Assembly (NCBI GenBank): GCA_004298505.1
Contig: SCRO01000023.1
Location: 73,033-137,032, forward strand
Direction of reading: 5' to 3'
DNA from: Rhodanobacter sp.
GTDB taxonomy: Bacteria; Pseudomonadota; Gammaproteobacteria; Xanthomonadales; Rhodanobacteraceae
Length of the DNA: 64,000 nt
Shown: in pieces, positions 41,206 through 53,646 of the stretch
How positions within the stretch are numbered: position 1 is the first letter of the stretch
How the letters are laid out: each line of letters opens with the position of its first letter
Translations under genes and position numbers: made by a program
Notes under the pieces: generated by a model
What the model saw: the letters and a program-made list of their open reading frames with translations, nothing else
What the model was told of the DNA's origin: nothing
Databases searched by the model: none

Positions 41206-42606
41206 TCAGCCCTGCGCCAGCATGATGGCTGCGTCGATGCGGCGGAGCGCCTCGTCACGACCGGTGAGGTAGATCGTGTCCTCGATCGAGGGCGAGACCT
41301 GGGTACCGGTGATCGCCACGCGCAGTGGCTGGGCGACCTTGCCCATGCCCAGCTCCAGCTTCGCCGCCAGCTGCTCGATGACCTGATGGATCGGCGCCGG
41401 CTGCCACTCACACGCGACCAGCAGCGATTTCGCTGCCTGCAGCACGCTCGGCGCGCTGGCATTCTTCAGGTGCCTGGCGACGGCCTTGTCGTCCCACTCG
41501 AGGATCGGGCCATACCAGATCTTTGCGCGCTCGGCCATTTCCTTCAGCGTATGCACGCGCTCGCGCAGCGCCACGATGACGTCCACCGGCGCCGGCCCCT
41601 GCCCCACGTCGATACCGGCGCGCTGCAGGTGCCATTCGAATTCGGCGGCGAGCGAAGCGGGATCGTCGGTCTTCAGGTAGTGCTGGTTGAGCCAGGCCAG
41701 TTTCTCGGTATCGAAACGCGAGGGGGCCTGGTTGACGTCGGCGATGTCAAACAGGGAAATCATTTCCGCCCGCGAGAATATCTCCTGGTCGCCGTGCGAC
41801 CAGCCCAGGCGCACCAGGTAATTCAGGATCGCGTATGGCAGGAAACCCTCGACGCGGTACTCCATCACGCTGACCGAGTTGGTACGCTTGGAGAGCTTCT
41901 TGCCCTCCTTGTCCAGGATCATCGGCAGATGGGCGAACTCGGGAACCTTTGCGCCCATGGCGAGGTAGATGTTGATCTGCCGCGGCGTGTTGTTGACATG
42001 GTCGTCGCCACGGATCACCTCGGTGATGCCCATGTCGATGTCGTCGACCACCACCGCAAAGTTGTAGGTCGGCCAGCCGTCGGAGCGGAAGATCACCAGA
42101 TCATCCAGCTCGCTGTTGGCGATCTCGATGCGGCCCTTAACCTTGTCCTCGAACACCACCGAGCCTTCGCTCGGGTTGCGGAAGCGGATTACGCGGTTCG
42201 GATCGTCACGGCAGGCCTCGTTGCGATCGCGGTAGTAGCCGTTGTAGCGTGGCTTCTCGCCCGCCGCCATCGCGGCCTTGCGCATCGCCTCGATCTCCTG
42301 CTTGCTCTCGTAGGCGTAGTACGCCTTGCCGGCGGCAACCAGGTCATCGGCGGCCTGCCTGTAGCGAGCAAGCCGCTGGGTCTGGTAGAACGGGCCCTCG
42401 TCGGCATCGAGGTCGAGCCAGTGCATCGCGTCCAGGATCGCCTGCACGGCGGCAGCGGTGGAACGCTCGCGATCGGTGTCCTCGATGCGCAAGATGAACG
42501 CGCCGCCACGGCGGCGCGACTCCAGCCAGCAATACAGTGCAGTGCGCGCGCCGCCGATGTGCAGGAAACCGGTGGGGCTGGGGGCGAAGCGGGTACGTAC
42601 GGTCAT
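41206..42606 (-). CDS. gltX: Glutamyl-tRNA synthetase
   Basis: 466 residues, class I synthetase. The HIGH motif is in [16 protein letters not shown] and the KMSKS-like motif is KKLSKRTN; the catalytic domain continues with [11 protein letters not shown], and the C-terminal anticodon domain is all-helical. It charges tRNA-Glu. It is single, with a 340-base upstream gap to accD. Confidence 0.97.
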   Translation of the reverse strand: MTVRTRFAPSPTGFLHIGGARTALYCWLESRRRGGAFILRIEDTDRERSTAAAVQAILDAMHWLDLDADEGPFYQTQRLARYRQAADDLVAAGKAYYAYESKQEIEAMRKAAMAAGEKPRYNGYYRDRNEACRDDPNRVIRFRNPSEGSVVFEDKVKGRIEIANSELDDLVIFRSDGWPTYNFAVVVDDIDMGITEVIRGDDHVNNTPRQINIYLAMGAKVPEFAHLPMILDKEGKKLSKRTNSVSVMEYRVEGFLPYAILNYLVRLGWSHGDQEIFSRAEMISLFDIADVNQAPSRFDTEKLAWLNQHYLKTDDPASLAAEFEWHLQRAGIDVGQGPAPVDVIVALRERVHTLKEMAERAKIWYGPILEWDDKAVARHLKNASAPSVLQAAKSLLVACEWQPAPIHQVIEQLAAKLELGMGKVAQPLRVAITGTQVSPSIEDTIYLTGRDEALRRIDAAIMLAQG

Positions 42607-42948
42607 GGGATATTTTCAGGCAATGCGAGGTGAAAAGATGGATTTTAGCCGATACCGGGGCGGCGACCCGAAGCGGCTGCAATGCAGGCCACGCAGCGGG
42701 CTGCTCGCAGTGCTCGCCTGGCTGGGTAAAAACTGCCATCTCGACCGCCCGCAGCTGCCTCGCCACGCACCTTCGCACCGGTGCGCAATACCTGACCGGC
42801 GCGTAGCAAGTGATTGATCGACAAGTGCACACTCGTGCTTGTCCACAGGCTTTGCCGCCCTGTTTCCACCGCGGCTGTGGAAAACTCCGGCGCGGACATG
42901 GCCAGGCCGAACAAAGGCGACATCGCAGCGGCAAACGACCGGCTGAAC
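42607..42948. other. gltX-accD gap with one hairpin
   Basis: 342 bases with no convincing gene. An imperfect hairpin lies at 42820-42843 (GACAAG...CTTGTC with two G-U pairs and a 6-base loop). Close to accD the region is G/C-rich and featureless. It must hold the gltX promoter, which I cannot place. Confidence 0.4.
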
Positions 42949-43818
<870 letters not shown>

Positions 43819-43846
43819 CGCAACACCTCAAACGTTCCCTGACCTC

Positions 43847-43868
43847 GAAACGGTCAGGCGACCGTTTC
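43847..43868 (-). other. Hairpin at the trpA stop
   Basis: GAAACGGT and ACCGTTTC form a perfect 8-bp stem with a 6-base loop, overlapping the last bases of trpA. No U-run follows, so it may be an mRNA stabiliser or partial terminator before accD. Confidence 0.4.
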
Positions 43869-44663
43869 AGTGTGCATCCAGCGCCACACGAATCGGTCGC
43901 AGGAAATCCCGCGCACGACCGGCGATCTCCGCCTCGTCCGTGGCACCCGACAACCTTTCGACCAGCGCACTGCCGATCACCACCGCGTCGGCAAACCCGC
44001 CGATCGCCACCGCGCTTGCCGCATCGCGGATACCAAAACCAACCGCCACCGGCGCATTGGCGCGGGCACGAACCGCGGCAACCCGGGTGGCAATGTCGCT
44101 GGTGCTCAGTTGCGCCGCGCCGGTGATGCCGGCGAACGACACATAATACAGGAAGCCCGCGGCGGACTCGCACAACTGTGCCATACGTACGGGTGCGGTA
44201 GTGGGTGCGGCGAGCAGGATCTGCTGCAGCCCGGCGTCCCGCAACGGCTGCAGCACCGCCGATTCTTCCAGCGGGCAATCGACCAGCAGCACGCCATCGA
44301 CGCCTGCCATCACCGCCTCGTCGGCGAAGCGCGCATAGCCATGGATTTCGACCGGATTGAGATAACCCATCAGCACGATCGGGGTGTCTGCATCCCGCCG
44401 CCGAAATGCGGCGACCCAGCCCAGCACTTCGTTGAGGCCGACCCCTTTCGCGATCGCCCGCTCGCTGGCGTGCTGGATCACCGGGCCGTCAGCCATCGGC
44501 TCGGAGAACGGCACGCCCAGCTCGATCAGATCGGCCCCGGCGTCGACCAGGGCATGCATCAACGCGACCATATGTGCGGGCGATGGATCGCCGGCGGTAA
44601 CGAACGGGATCAGCCCGGTGCGACCCGTGCCCTTGAGCGTGGCGAAGCGGCGGTCGATGCGAC

Positions 44664-44667
<4 letters not shown>
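43867..44667 (-). CDS. trpA: Tryptophan synthase alpha chain
   Basis: 266 residues, a TIM barrel. The catalytic Glu is in [19 protein letters not shown] and the Asp in [14 protein letters not shown]. It cleaves indole-3-glycerol phosphate; indole passes to TrpB. The start at 44667 overlaps the trpB stop. Confidence 0.97.
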
Positions 44668-45887
<1,220 letters not shown>

Positions 45888-45919
45888 GTCAGATCATCAG
45901 AAGTGGGGTGTGGATGTCA

Positions 45920-45984
45920 CACGTTAACGTGAATCGATGGCATGCAAAAGCGAAATAATTGCTGGCATACTTGAGTTAAACTCA
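45920..45984. promoter_or_regulatory. Two palindromes in the trpB / LysR divergent region
   Basis: CACGTTAACGTG (45920-45931) is a perfect 12-base palindrome. TGAGTT-A-AACTCA (45972-45984) is a perfect 6+6 inverted repeat, just 4 bases before the LysR start codon. Both have LysR-site character; the second would allow autorepression. Confidence 0.6.
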
Positions 45985-45988
45985 CATC

Positions 45989-46882
45989 ATGCCTGTTCGT
46001 GAACTGCCTTCCCTGAATGCCCTGCGCGCCTTTGAGGCCGCCTCACGACTGGGCAGCATGAGTCTTGCCGCCGGCGAGCTGCATGTGACCCACGGTGCCA
46101 TCAGCCGCCAGGTACGCGCACTGGAGGAGGCGCTGGGTCAGCCGCTGTTCGTGCGCCAAGGGCGCGGCGTCGCCCTCACCGAGGCCGGACGGACGCTGAA
46201 CGAAAGTTGCACCGGTGCATTCGAGCAGTTGCGAAACGCCTGGACGAGACTGCAACAATCCCATGCCAATTCGGCCTTCGTGCTCGGCTGTTCCGGCAGC
46301 GTGCTGGCGCGCTGGGTGATTCCGCGACTGGAGCGGCTGCGCCGCGACCTGCCGGCACTGACCCTGCACCTGTCGGTACTGGCTGAGCCTGCCATCGAAA
46401 GCATGAATGGCGTGGATGCCGTATTGCTGCTGGCTGCACCACCCTGGCCAGGTGGCTGGCAAGTACATGAATTGGCAGCAGAATATATTGGCCCAGTGCT
46501 GAGCCCACGTTATCCAGACGCCGAACGCCTGCGCGAACTGCCCGCCGACGCCTTGTACGAAGAGCCATTGCTGCACACCGCTTCACGCCCGCAGGCGTGG
46601 CCGGACTGGGCTCGTGCGATGGGCTTGCCAGCGCAATCCCTGCAGCAGGCGCAAGCGTTGCCGCACCTGTACTTCCTGCTGGAGGCTGCCGCCGCCGGGC
46701 TGGGCGTGGCGATCGCACCGCGACCCCTGGTGGCCGACGATCTGGCGGCCGGTCGGCTGATCGCGCCCTGGGGTTTTCGAGCGACACCGGCGAGTTGGGC
46801 CCTGTGTGCACCGAGACAGGCCAGCGATCCACGTCTGGTCGAGCTGGCAGACTGGCTGCGACGGGAATTGAGGGAGAAGTAG
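45989..46882 (+). CDS. LysR-family regulator, TrpI/GcvA-like
   Basis: 297 residues. The helix-turn-helix is MSLAAGELHVTHGAISRQVRALEE, followed by an effector domain typical of the GcvA/TrpI group. In pseudomonads TrpI activates trpBA when indole-glycerol phosphate builds up; the same divergent position here makes that the likely role. It ends just before a short coupled ORF on the other strand. Confidence 0.85.
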   Translation: MPVRELPSLNALRAFEAASRLGSMSLAAGELHVTHGAISRQVRALEEALGQPLFVRQGRGVALTEAGRTLNESCTGAFEQLRNAWTRLQQSHANSAFVLGCSGSVLARWVIPRLERLRRDLPALTLHLSVLAEPAIESMNGVDAVLLLAAPPWPGGWQVHELAAEYIGPVLSPRYPDAERLRELPADALYEEPLLHTASRPQAWPDWARAMGLPAQSLQQAQALPHLYFLLEAAAAGLGVAIAPRPLVADDLAAGRLIAPWGFRATPASWALCAPRQASDPRLVELADWLRRELREK

Positions 46883-46890
46883 CCGGCCCG

Positions 46891-47031
46891 TCAGCGGTGC
46901 TGGCGCGCGCCCTGCTTCAACGGCTGCGCCGTCTGTGCCGTCAGCGGAGCGCGCACGCCACGACGGTCCGCGCTGACGCGATATGCTTCGATCGAGGCAG
47001 GTGCGAGGATCGTGACGGAGAATTCGCTCAT
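46891..47031 (-). CDS. Possible 46-residue protein coupled to trpF
   Basis: ATG overlaps the trpF stop (ATGA), the arrangement used by real gene pairs in this window. The product, starting [20 protein letters not shown] and ending KQGARQHR, is basic with no cysteine or membrane segment. I do not recognise it. It could be a real small protein or a chance frame; the only evidence is the overlap and clean start/stop. Confidence 0.3.
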   Translation of the reverse strand: MSEFSVTILAPASIEAYRVSADRRGVRAPLTAQTAQPLKQGARQHR

Positions 47032-47660
47032 GTCTGCGTACCCCTCGCATCTTCGGCGCGCACCGCCGCCACGAAGTCGCTCAGCATGGCTGCATCCTTG
47101 ATGCCTGGCGCCGACTCCACACCACTGGCCACATCCACTGCCCACGGTCGCGCGAGGCGGATCGCCACCGCTACGTTGTCTGTGCGCAGGCCCCCGGCCA
47201 GGATCAATGGTTGGGTCAGACCGCGCGGCGTGCGTGTCCAGTCGAAACTCGTGCCGCTGCCACCGGCCTCGCCCGATCCATGCCCGTCGAGCAACAATGC
47301 CGACGCGCCGGGATAATCGCGCAACCGCGACGCCGCATCGCCGTCTCCCATCGCGATGGCCTTGAGATAGGGGCGTCCGAAGTGGGCACACTCGGCGTTG
47401 CTTTCCTGGCCGTGGAACTGCAGCAGATCCGGGTTCACCGAGGCGATGACTTCCGCAATCAGCGCCGGCGTGTCGTCCATGAACAAGGCCACGGAGGCAA
47501 CGAAGGGCGGCAGCGCACGACGGATCGCCTGTGCCTGAGCGAGGCTCACCTGCCGCCGGCTGCGCGCCGTGAACACCAGGCCGATCGCATCCGCGCCCAG
47601 TCGTGCCGCCAGCAGCGCATCCTCGACCCGGGTCATGCCACAACACTTGATGCGCGTCAT
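47028..47660 (-). CDS. trpF: Phosphoribosylanthranilate isomerase
   Basis: 210 residues, a TIM barrel. The general base Cys is in [16 protein letters not shown] and the acid Asp in [16 protein letters not shown]; the phosphate site is [11 protein letters not shown]. It isomerises PRA in tryptophan synthesis. The start at 47660 overlaps the truA stop. trpF sits away from trpBA, on the other side of the LysR gene. Confidence 0.96.
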   Translation of the reverse strand: MTRIKCCGMTRVEDALLAARLGADAIGLVFTARSRRQVSLAQAQAIRRALPPFVASVALFMDDTPALIAEVIASVNPDLLQFHGQESNAECAHFGRPYLKAIAMGDGDAASRLRDYPGASALLLDGHGSGEAGGSGTSFDWTRTPRGLTQPLILAGGLRTDNVAVAIRLARPWAVDVASGVESAPGIKDAAMLSDFVAAVRAEDARGTQT

Positions 47661-48439
47661 GCGGAAACCTCCGGCATGCTGACCGCTTCCGGCAGACCCC
47701 AATGCCGCGCGTAGCGAGGCCCGACAAAGGTCAGGCCGGAAGCCGGTGCGGTGGGGCCGGCCACCTGCCGGTCACGACCGGCCAGCAGCTGCGCCAGCCA
47801 CGCGACGGGCTGCTCGCCGCGACCGATCAGCAGCAACGAACCGACGATGTTGCGCACCATGTGATGCAGGAACGCATTCGCCTCGATCTCGATCAACACG
47901 TACTCGCCCTCGCAGCGTACGCTCACCGCCAGGGCGGAGCGACGCGGATGCGCCGCCTGGCATGACAAGGCCCGGAACGCGCTGAAGTCGTGCTCGCCCA
48001 ACAGTGCCTGCACGGCGGCATGCATGCGGTCGGCATCCAGTGGCAGACGTTCCCATGTGACATAACGCGCGTCCAGCGCCGCGCGTACTGGCCGGTTGAG
48101 TATGCGATAGCGGTAGCGGCGACTGCGTGCCGCATAACGGGCGTGGAAACTGTCGAGCACCGGCTGCGCCCACAGCACCGCCACGCTTGCCGGCAGGTTG
48201 CAGCAGGCGCCCAACACCCAGCCACGCATCTCGCGGCGTGCCTCGGTGTCGAAATGTACCACTTGGCAGATCGCGTGCACGCCGGCATCGGTGCGACCCG
48301 CACAACTGACCTGCACCGGATGCGCGGCGACCTTCGACAGCGCCTGCTCAACCGCTGCCTGGACACTCGGCCCTTCAGTCAGCCGTTGCCAGCCGAAATA
48401 ATCCGTACCGTCGTATTCGATGCCGAGAGCGATGCGCAT
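47657..48439 (-). CDS. truA: tRNA pseudouridine(38-40) synthase
   Basis: 260 residues. The catalytic Asp is in [19 protein letters not shown], preceded by the N-terminal [13 protein letters not shown]; the C-terminal half includes [14 protein letters not shown]. It modifies uridines of the tRNA anticodon arm. Order fimV-truA-trpF is conserved in gammaproteobacteria. Confidence 0.97.
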   Translation of the reverse strand: MRIALGIEYDGTDYFGWQRLTEGPSVQAAVEQALSKVAAHPVQVSCAGRTDAGVHAICQVVHFDTEARREMRGWVLGACCNLPASVAVLWAQPVLDSFHARYAARSRRYRYRILNRPVRAALDARYVTWERLPLDADRMHAAVQALLGEHDFSAFRALSCQAAHPRRSALAVSVRCEGEYVLIEIEANAFLHHMVRNIVGSLLLIGRGEQPVAWLAQLLAGRDRQVAGPTAPASGLTFVGPRYARHWGLPEAVSMPEVSA

Positions 48440-48493
48440 GAGCCTGCTGGAAATCGTTGAAGCGACTGCGAAGATTAGCAGGGCCGCAACGAG

Positions 48494-48518
48494 GGCGGGC
48501 CGGTACGACCGGCCCGCC
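48494..48518 (-). other. GC hairpin between fimV and truA
   Basis: GGCGGGCCGGT and ACCGGCCCGCC form a perfect 11-bp stem with a 3-base loop. No U-run follows in either direction. It may attenuate read-through from fimV into truA. Confidence 0.6.
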
Positions 48519-48543
48519 GGGTTGCCAAGCGGGATCTGCCGGG

Positions 48544-50760
48544 TCAGCCCAGGCCGTCGAGCAGACGCCGGGCGGTCTCGCGCTGCATCTGGCTGCCTTC
48601 CTTGAGCACTTCGCCCAGCATCGCGCGGGCACCCTCGGCATCGCCCATGTCCACGTAGGCACGAGCCAGGTCGAGCTTGGTGTCCACTGGATCGTCGCTG
48701 AACTCGAAGGGCTCGTGCTCCTGAGCCGCGCCGTACGCAGGTACGGTATCCGGCGCGTCATACGCGGCGGGTGCAGCGGGCGGCTTGACCACCGGGACAT
48801 CATCGGCGGGTGCCGCCGCTGGCGGTACGGCCGACTCGGTAGCCGCAGGATGCGTCAGGTCGAAGTTGAAATTGTATTCGCCAACTTTCTTCGGTTCTGT
48901 CGGCAATGATGGCGACAACGGCGCCACGCCAGTGGGCGCATCGTCGTCGTTGTAGTCGTCGATATCGAATCCGTGCTCCGATGCCACGTGCCCGGGTGCC
49001 GCCGATTCTTCATGGTGATCGAACAACGGGTGCTCCGGGGCCAGATCCTCGCCCATGTGCAGCACGTCCTGCCATTCATCCTGTTCCGGATCGGTGATGT
49101 GTACATGCATCGCTTCGGCAGCAGCCTCGAAGCGCTCGACGTCGCGCCGCGAGTAATACAGCGTGACCAGCTCCAGGTGCAGGTAAATGTCGTCCGGATG
49201 CTCGGCCAGCTGATCAAGCAACTGCTCCTGGTCGGCATCCTCATCGAGCAGGTGGTCGTCGCCTGCGGCTATGGGTGCTTCGAAGCGGTCGGCCAGCGCT
49301 GAGGCAAACTTCGACTCAGCGGCTTGCGGCTTGCGACGACGGCCGAGCATGGCCAGCACGATCAGCAACACGATGACTGCCCCACCTGCAGCCCATGCCC
49401 AGGTCTGCCTGTACCAAGGCTCTTCGGTCACTGCTGCAGGAACAGGCGGGCGCGTGCTTGCCGCTTTGGCGGCAGCGGGCCTGGCCACCGACGCCGCCGC
49501 TGCGGCCACAGCCATTTGCATCGCCGCTGACGCGCTGGCAGCGGTGGTCGGTGCCGGGCTGGTGGTCGCCATTGAGGCACTGCCGGTCGTGGCAACGGAT
49601 GCCGACCCGGCGGCCGCAGCCTCGCGCGCAGCAGCGAGCTTGGCCTGAAGTTCGGCGATCTCGCTGTCCTTCAATGACAGCAGGTGTTCATTCTTGCTGT
49701 TGATGTCGGCCAGATCCTGCAACTGCGTCTTCAGGTCGCCGCTTTGCTGTTGCAGGCTGGCCACGTTCTCCTTGGCGCGCAGGAGGTCCTCGCGCAGGGC
49801 GACCGAAGACTTCTCGTCCTTGCCCGCTCCCTGGCTGGTGGTGCCGCCACCATCGACCTTCGGCGGAACCAGCGCGAGCCGATCCCCGTTGCCTGCAGGC
49901 GTGGCGCTGGGCGAACCGGGCGAGGTGGCGCGGGTTCCGGCGTCGGCCACGATGGCCGGCTTGCCCGGCACGCCCGCACGCCAATCGCTGTTCTGTCGAC
50001 GCACTTCCGCGGCCGCAGCCGCCAGCGTCGTGGCCTGGGCCTCGGCCGAAGTCGGCACGCGCAGCACGGCGCCGCTCTTCAGCGCGTTGATGTTGTCTTT
50101 GAAGAATGCATCGGGATTGGCCTGTTGCAAGGCCAACATCATCTGCCGCACGTCGACGCCAGATGGCGCCACACTGCGAGCAACGCTGAAAAGCGTCTGA
50201 CCGCTTTGCACCGGGCCATAGCGACCGTTGCTGACACCCGTCGGGGTTGTGGCTGGCGCTGGTGCCGCCGCCACGTGACGGGGTGCGGGAGGCGCTGCAG
50301 CCTGCGCCGGTCTGGCCTGCGCCGGTTCCACCGACCTGGCTGTCCCCATCGACGTCGGTGCCGACGCGCCGGGCGGATCGAGCAGGATCGCGTACTCACG
50401 CACGCTCTTGCCGGCATGACTGTCCACTTCGATCAGCAGGTCGAGATAGGGGTTGCCCACCGGCTCGCTGCTGGTGATGCGGATCACCGGTTGCGTGCCG
50501 CCAGCATTGGCCACGCTGAAGTGCAGCGGGATGCTGGTGCGGCCACCGACAATGCCGGCATGGGCAAACTGCTCGCTTGAGGCCAGCTTTACCGTAAGCC
50601 CCTGCAGTTCTGCCGAATTTGCCGGATGCAGCGGAATCTCCGCCAGCAATGGTTGCCCCAATGCCGACTTGACCTGAACCTGGCCGAGATCCAGCGCCAG
50701 GAGCTGACTGCTGCCCAGTGCCAGTGCCACCAGCATCGACAATTTCAACGAACGATTCAT
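48544..50760 (-). CDS. fimV: FimV/HubP-like polar membrane protein
   Basis: 738 residues. Signal peptide ([17 protein letters not shown]), a periplasmic N-terminal domain ([20 protein letters not shown]), a LysM peptidoglycan-binding domain (about residues 180-245), a coiled coil (about 320-375), one membrane segment (about 450-470, [17 protein letters not shown]) and an acidic cytoplasmic part ending in the conserved FimV C-terminal domain ([20 protein letters not shown]). FimV organises the cell pole for type IV pili. It is placed by asd upstream and truA downstream. Confidence 0.93.
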   Translation of the reverse strand: MNRSLKLSMLVALALGSSQLLALDLGQVQVKSALGQPLLAEIPLHPANSAELQGLTVKLASSEQFAHAGIVGGRTSIPLHFSVANAGGTQPVIRITSSEPVGNPYLDLLIEVDSHAGKSVREYAILLDPPGASAPTSMGTARSVEPAQARPAQAAAPPAPRHVAAAPAPATTPTGVSNGRYGPVQSGQTLFSVARSVAPSGVDVRQMMLALQQANPDAFFKDNINALKSGAVLRVPTSAEAQATTLAAAAAEVRRQNSDWRAGVPGKPAIVADAGTRATSPGSPSATPAGNGDRLALVPPKVDGGGTTSQGAGKDEKSSVALREDLLRAKENVASLQQQSGDLKTQLQDLADINSKNEHLLSLKDSEIAELQAKLAAAREAAAAGSASVATTGSASMATTSPAPTTAASASAAMQMAVAAAAASVARPAAAKAASTRPPVPAAVTEEPWYRQTWAWAAGGAVIVLLIVLAMLGRRRKPQAAESKFASALADRFEAPIAAGDDHLLDEDADQEQLLDQLAEHPDDIYLHLELVTLYYSRRDVERFEAAAEAMHVHITDPEQDEWQDVLHMGEDLAPEHPLFDHHEESAAPGHVASEHGFDIDDYNDDDAPTGVAPLSPSLPTEPKKVGEYNFNFDLTHPAATESAVPPAAAPADDVPVVKPPAAPAAYDAPDTVPAYGAAQEHEPFEFSDDPVDTKLDLARAYVDMGDAEGARAMLGEVLKEGSQMQRETARRLLDGLG

Positions 50761-51080
50761 GCATGCTCCCCCGAACGATCCTTGGCGCAACGTCTTGTTG
50801 AAAGGTGCCCCACCATGGCGGTGGCTGCGTCAGCGTGTCGCCACTTTAGTTATATGCAGACCAATCAACAATAGCTATGGCGAATACTTGCGACACATTG
50901 CTGCCGCCCGTTCTTGCTGAGGGCGTACTCGTCGCGGCTTGCCCTGCTGGGTCTTCGGCAGCGCTTGTGCCGCGGCGGACGCGCCGCGATCCGAAGTGGC
51001 GGGCGTCGCCAGCTCGGTCGCACACGCTGGTACAGACAGGGAAACACCAAGTGCAGCAACCAGTTGCACTCGGCATATGA
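50761..51080. other. fimV-asd gap
   Basis: 320 bases. An AT-rich stretch at 50845-50875 probably holds the fimV promoter. A minus-strand frame from a GTG at 51069 to 50875 (64 residues) begins like a lipoprotein (VAALGVSLSVPAC) but has no ribosome site and may be chance or the stump of a lost gene. Confidence 0.4.
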
Positions 51081-52112
51081 CTAGAGAAAATCCTCGATCA
51101 ACAATTCGGCGATCTGCACCGCATTCAGGGCCGCACCCTTGCGGATGTTGTCCGAGACGATCCACAGGTCGAGACCGCGCTCGTGCGAAATATCCTCGCG
51201 GATGCGCCCAACGAACACCCCGTCGGCGCCGGCAGCCTCGCCCACCGGCGTGGGATAACCGCCCAGTTTGCGCTCGTCTACCAGCACCACCCCCGGTGCC
51301 TGGCGGAGCAGTTCACGGGCCTCCTCGACGCTGATTTTCTCACTGGTCTCGATATGCACTGCCTCGGAATGGCCATAGAACACCGGCACGCGCACCGCGG
51401 TCGGATTCACCTGGATCGACTCGTCCTCCAGGATCTTGCGCGTCTCCCACACCAGCTTCATCTCTTCCTTGGTGTAGCCGTTGGGCTGGAAGTCGTCGAT
51501 CTGCGGAATCACATTGAACGCGATCTGGGCCGGGAATTTCTTGCCCGGCTCCACGCTTTGGAAGTTCAGCAAGGCTGCGGTCTGCCGACCCAGCTCCTCC
51601 ATTCCGCTGCGGCCGGCGCCGGAGACCGACTGGTAGGTGGCCACGTTGATCCGCTCGATCTGCACCGCGCGGTGGATCGGCGCGAGCGCCACCAGCATCT
51701 GCATGGTCGAGCAATTTGGGTTCGCGATGATGCCGTGGTTGGTGTACTGGGCGATCGCGTGCGGATTGACCTCGCTGATCACCAGCGGGATGTCGTCCTG
51801 GTAGCGGAACTCCGAGGTGTTGTCGATCACCACCGCGCCAGCCGCGGCGGCCCGCGCCGCGTGTTCGTGGCTGACCGAACCACCAGCCGAGAAGAATGCG
51901 ATATCGACGCCGGCAAAGTCATAGGTATCCAGCAGTTGCACGGCGATGTCCTTGCCGGCAAATTTCACCTTGCCGCCGGCAGAACGCTTGCTGGCCAGCG
52001 GCACCAGCTCGCTGACCGGGAAATTGCGCTCGGCGAGAATCGCCAGCACGGTCTCGCCGACGGCGCCGGTAGCGCCGACCATGGCGACCTTGTAACTGCT
52101 CTTTTGACTCAT
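51081..52112 (-). CDS. asd: Aspartate-semialdehyde dehydrogenase
   Basis: 343 residues. NADP site VGATGAVGETVLAIL, the catalytic Cys in IIANPNCSTMQMLVAL and the His in VRVPVFYGHSEAVHIE. It makes aspartate semialdehyde, the branch point for lysine, diaminopimelate, methionine and threonine. This is the Asd type of most bacteria, not the fungal-type form. Confidence 0.97.
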   Translation of the reverse strand: MSQKSSYKVAMVGATGAVGETVLAILAERNFPVSELVPLASKRSAGGKVKFAGKDIAVQLLDTYDFAGVDIAFFSAGGSVSHEHAARAAAAGAVVIDNTSEFRYQDDIPLVISEVNPHAIAQYTNHGIIANPNCSTMQMLVALAPIHRAVQIERINVATYQSVSGAGRSGMEELGRQTAALLNFQSVEPGKKFPAQIAFNVIPQIDDFQPNGYTKEEMKLVWETRKILEDESIQVNPTAVRVPVFYGHSEAVHIETSEKISVEEARELLRQAPGVVLVDERKLGGYPTPVGEAAGADGVFVGRIREDISHERGLDLWIVSDNIRKGAALNAVQIAELLIEDFL

Positions 52113-52148
52113 GGGATGGTTTTCTCTGAAGGAAAAAGACCGTGCCGT

Positions 52149-52433
52149 TCACAGCACGTTCGGGTTGAGGATATCGGGTGGGCGTCCGGCATGCAGGCCG
52201 TGGCCGAACATTGCCAGCACATTGTCGACCGCCACCGAGGTCATCGCGCGGCGGGTGTCGGTCGTGGCGCTGGCAATATGCGGGCTGAGCACCGCGTTAT
52301 CCAGCGCGAACAGTTCCGCAGGGACCTTCGACTTGCCCTCGAACACGACGCTCACCTCGAAACACGGCTCCAGCCGGGCGATGACGCCAGGGAAGGTGGG
52401 GCGGGAAACCCAGACGCGCGGCTTGTCGGTCAT
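52149..52433 (-). pseudogene. D-glycerate dehydrogenase with large in-frame internal deletion
   Basis: 94 residues. The first 28 (MTDKPRVWVSRPTFPGVIAR and on to FEV) are the N terminus of a D-2-hydroxyacid/D-glycerate dehydrogenase; the rest (FALDNAVLSPHIASATTDTR and on to ILNPNVL) is its C terminus with the catalytic His. The NAD-binding domain and the catalytic Arg/Glu are missing. Family members have about 320 residues, so roughly 220 codons were lost without breaking the frame. It cannot have dehydrogenase activity as it stands. Confidence 0.8.
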
Positions 52434-52463
52434 CGAGCTGGTTCCGGTTGCAGCGGTTGAAGC

Positions 52464-53552
52464 TCAGGCGATGCGTGGTGCAACCGGCCCCACATCGCCG
52501 CACTGCGCCCGATGGCGCAACGCGTGGTCCATCAGCACCAGCGCCATCATCGCCTCGGCGATGGGAGTGGCACGGATGCCGACGCAGGGATCGTGTCGCC
52601 CCTTGGTGACCACGTCCACCGGTTCCCCAGCCAGGTTCACGCTGTGGCCGGGAATGAGGATGCTCGACGTGGGTTTCAGCGCGATCGATGCCGTCACCGG
52701 CTGACCGCTGCTGATACCACCGAGGATACCGCCGGCATGATTGGACGTAAAGCCGTCCAAAGACATTTCGTCCCGGTGTTCACTGCCGTGCTGGGTGACG
52801 GCCGAGAATCCATCGCCGATCTCGACACCCTTCACCGCATTGATCGACATCAACGCGCCAGCCAGGTCACCATCGAGCTTGCCGTAGATCGGCTCGCCCC
52901 AGCCCGGCGGCACGCCGTCGGCCACCACGTTGACGCGCGCACCGACCGAGTCGCCGGACTTGCGCAACTTCTTGATGTAATCCTCCAGCGCGGGCACCTG
53001 CGCTGCGTGCGGCCAGAAGAACGGGTTCTGCTCCACCGCGGACCAGTCGAACGCGTCTGGCGCGATGACCCCCATCTGCGCCAGGTAGCCACGCACCTGC
53101 ACGCCGTAATGCACCGCCAACCACTTCTTCGCCACTACGCCCGCGGCCACGCGCACAGTGGTCTCGCGGGCAGACGAGCGGCCACCACCGCGCGGGTCGC
53201 GGATGCCGTACTTCTGCCAATAGGTGTAATCGGCGTGCCCCGGCCGGAAGGTCTGCATGATCTCACCGTAATCCTTGCTGCGCGGGTCGGTGTTGCGGAT
53301 CAGCAGCGTGATCGGCGTACCCGTGGTCTTGCCCTCATACACCCCGGAGAGGATTTCCACTTCATCCGCCTCGTGCCGCTGCGAGGTATAGCGGCTGCGG
53401 CCGGTGGCACGACGCTCCAGGTCATGGCGGAATTCCTCGGTGGTGATCACCAATCCAGGCGGGCAGCCATCAATCACGCAGCCGATCGCCGGCCCGTGGC
53501 TTTCGCCGAAAGTGGTGACGGTGAGGAGCTTGCCGAAGGAGTTGCTGGCCAC
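52464..53552 (-). CDS. aroC: Chorismate synthase
   Basis: 362 residues from the GTG at 53552, where the family N terminus ([20 protein letters not shown]) begins; an ATG at 53597 would add 15 unconserved residues. Signatures are [35 protein letters not shown] and [14 protein letters not shown]. It forms chorismate with reduced FMN, the last shikimate step, feeding tryptophan and aromatic synthesis. Confidence 0.95.
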   Translation of the reverse strand: MASNSFGKLLTVTTFGESHGPAIGCVIDGCPPGLVITTEEFRHDLERRATGRSRYTSQRHEADEVEILSGVYEGKTTGTPITLLIRNTDPRSKDYGEIMQTFRPGHADYTYWQKYGIRDPRGGGRSSARETTVRVAAGVVAKKWLAVHYGVQVRGYLAQMGVIAPDAFDWSAVEQNPFFWPHAAQVPALEDYIKKLRKSGDSVGARVNVVADGVPPGWGEPIYGKLDGDLAGALMSINAVKGVEIGDGFSAVTQHGSEHRDEMSLDGFTSNHAGGILGGISSGQPVTASIALKPTSSILIPGHSVNLAGEPVDVVTKGRHDPCVGIRATPIAEAMMALVLMDHALRHRAQCGDVGPVAPRIA

Positions 53553-53646
53553 GATGTTCGAAGTCCCACAGATAGAGTCCCTACAGCTTAACTGCATTGA
53601 CCCGGCGATTCGGTACTGCAAGTACCTGCAAATTGCCGACCGAACT

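Noticed and set aside
41143-42633. 496-codon open frame on the plus strand
   Set aside because: Exactly antisense to gltX, whose class I motifs are clear.
46883-47027. Second regulator or leader peptide for trp
   Set aside because: No run of Trp codons or attenuator stem pair; only the weak small frame is worth listing.
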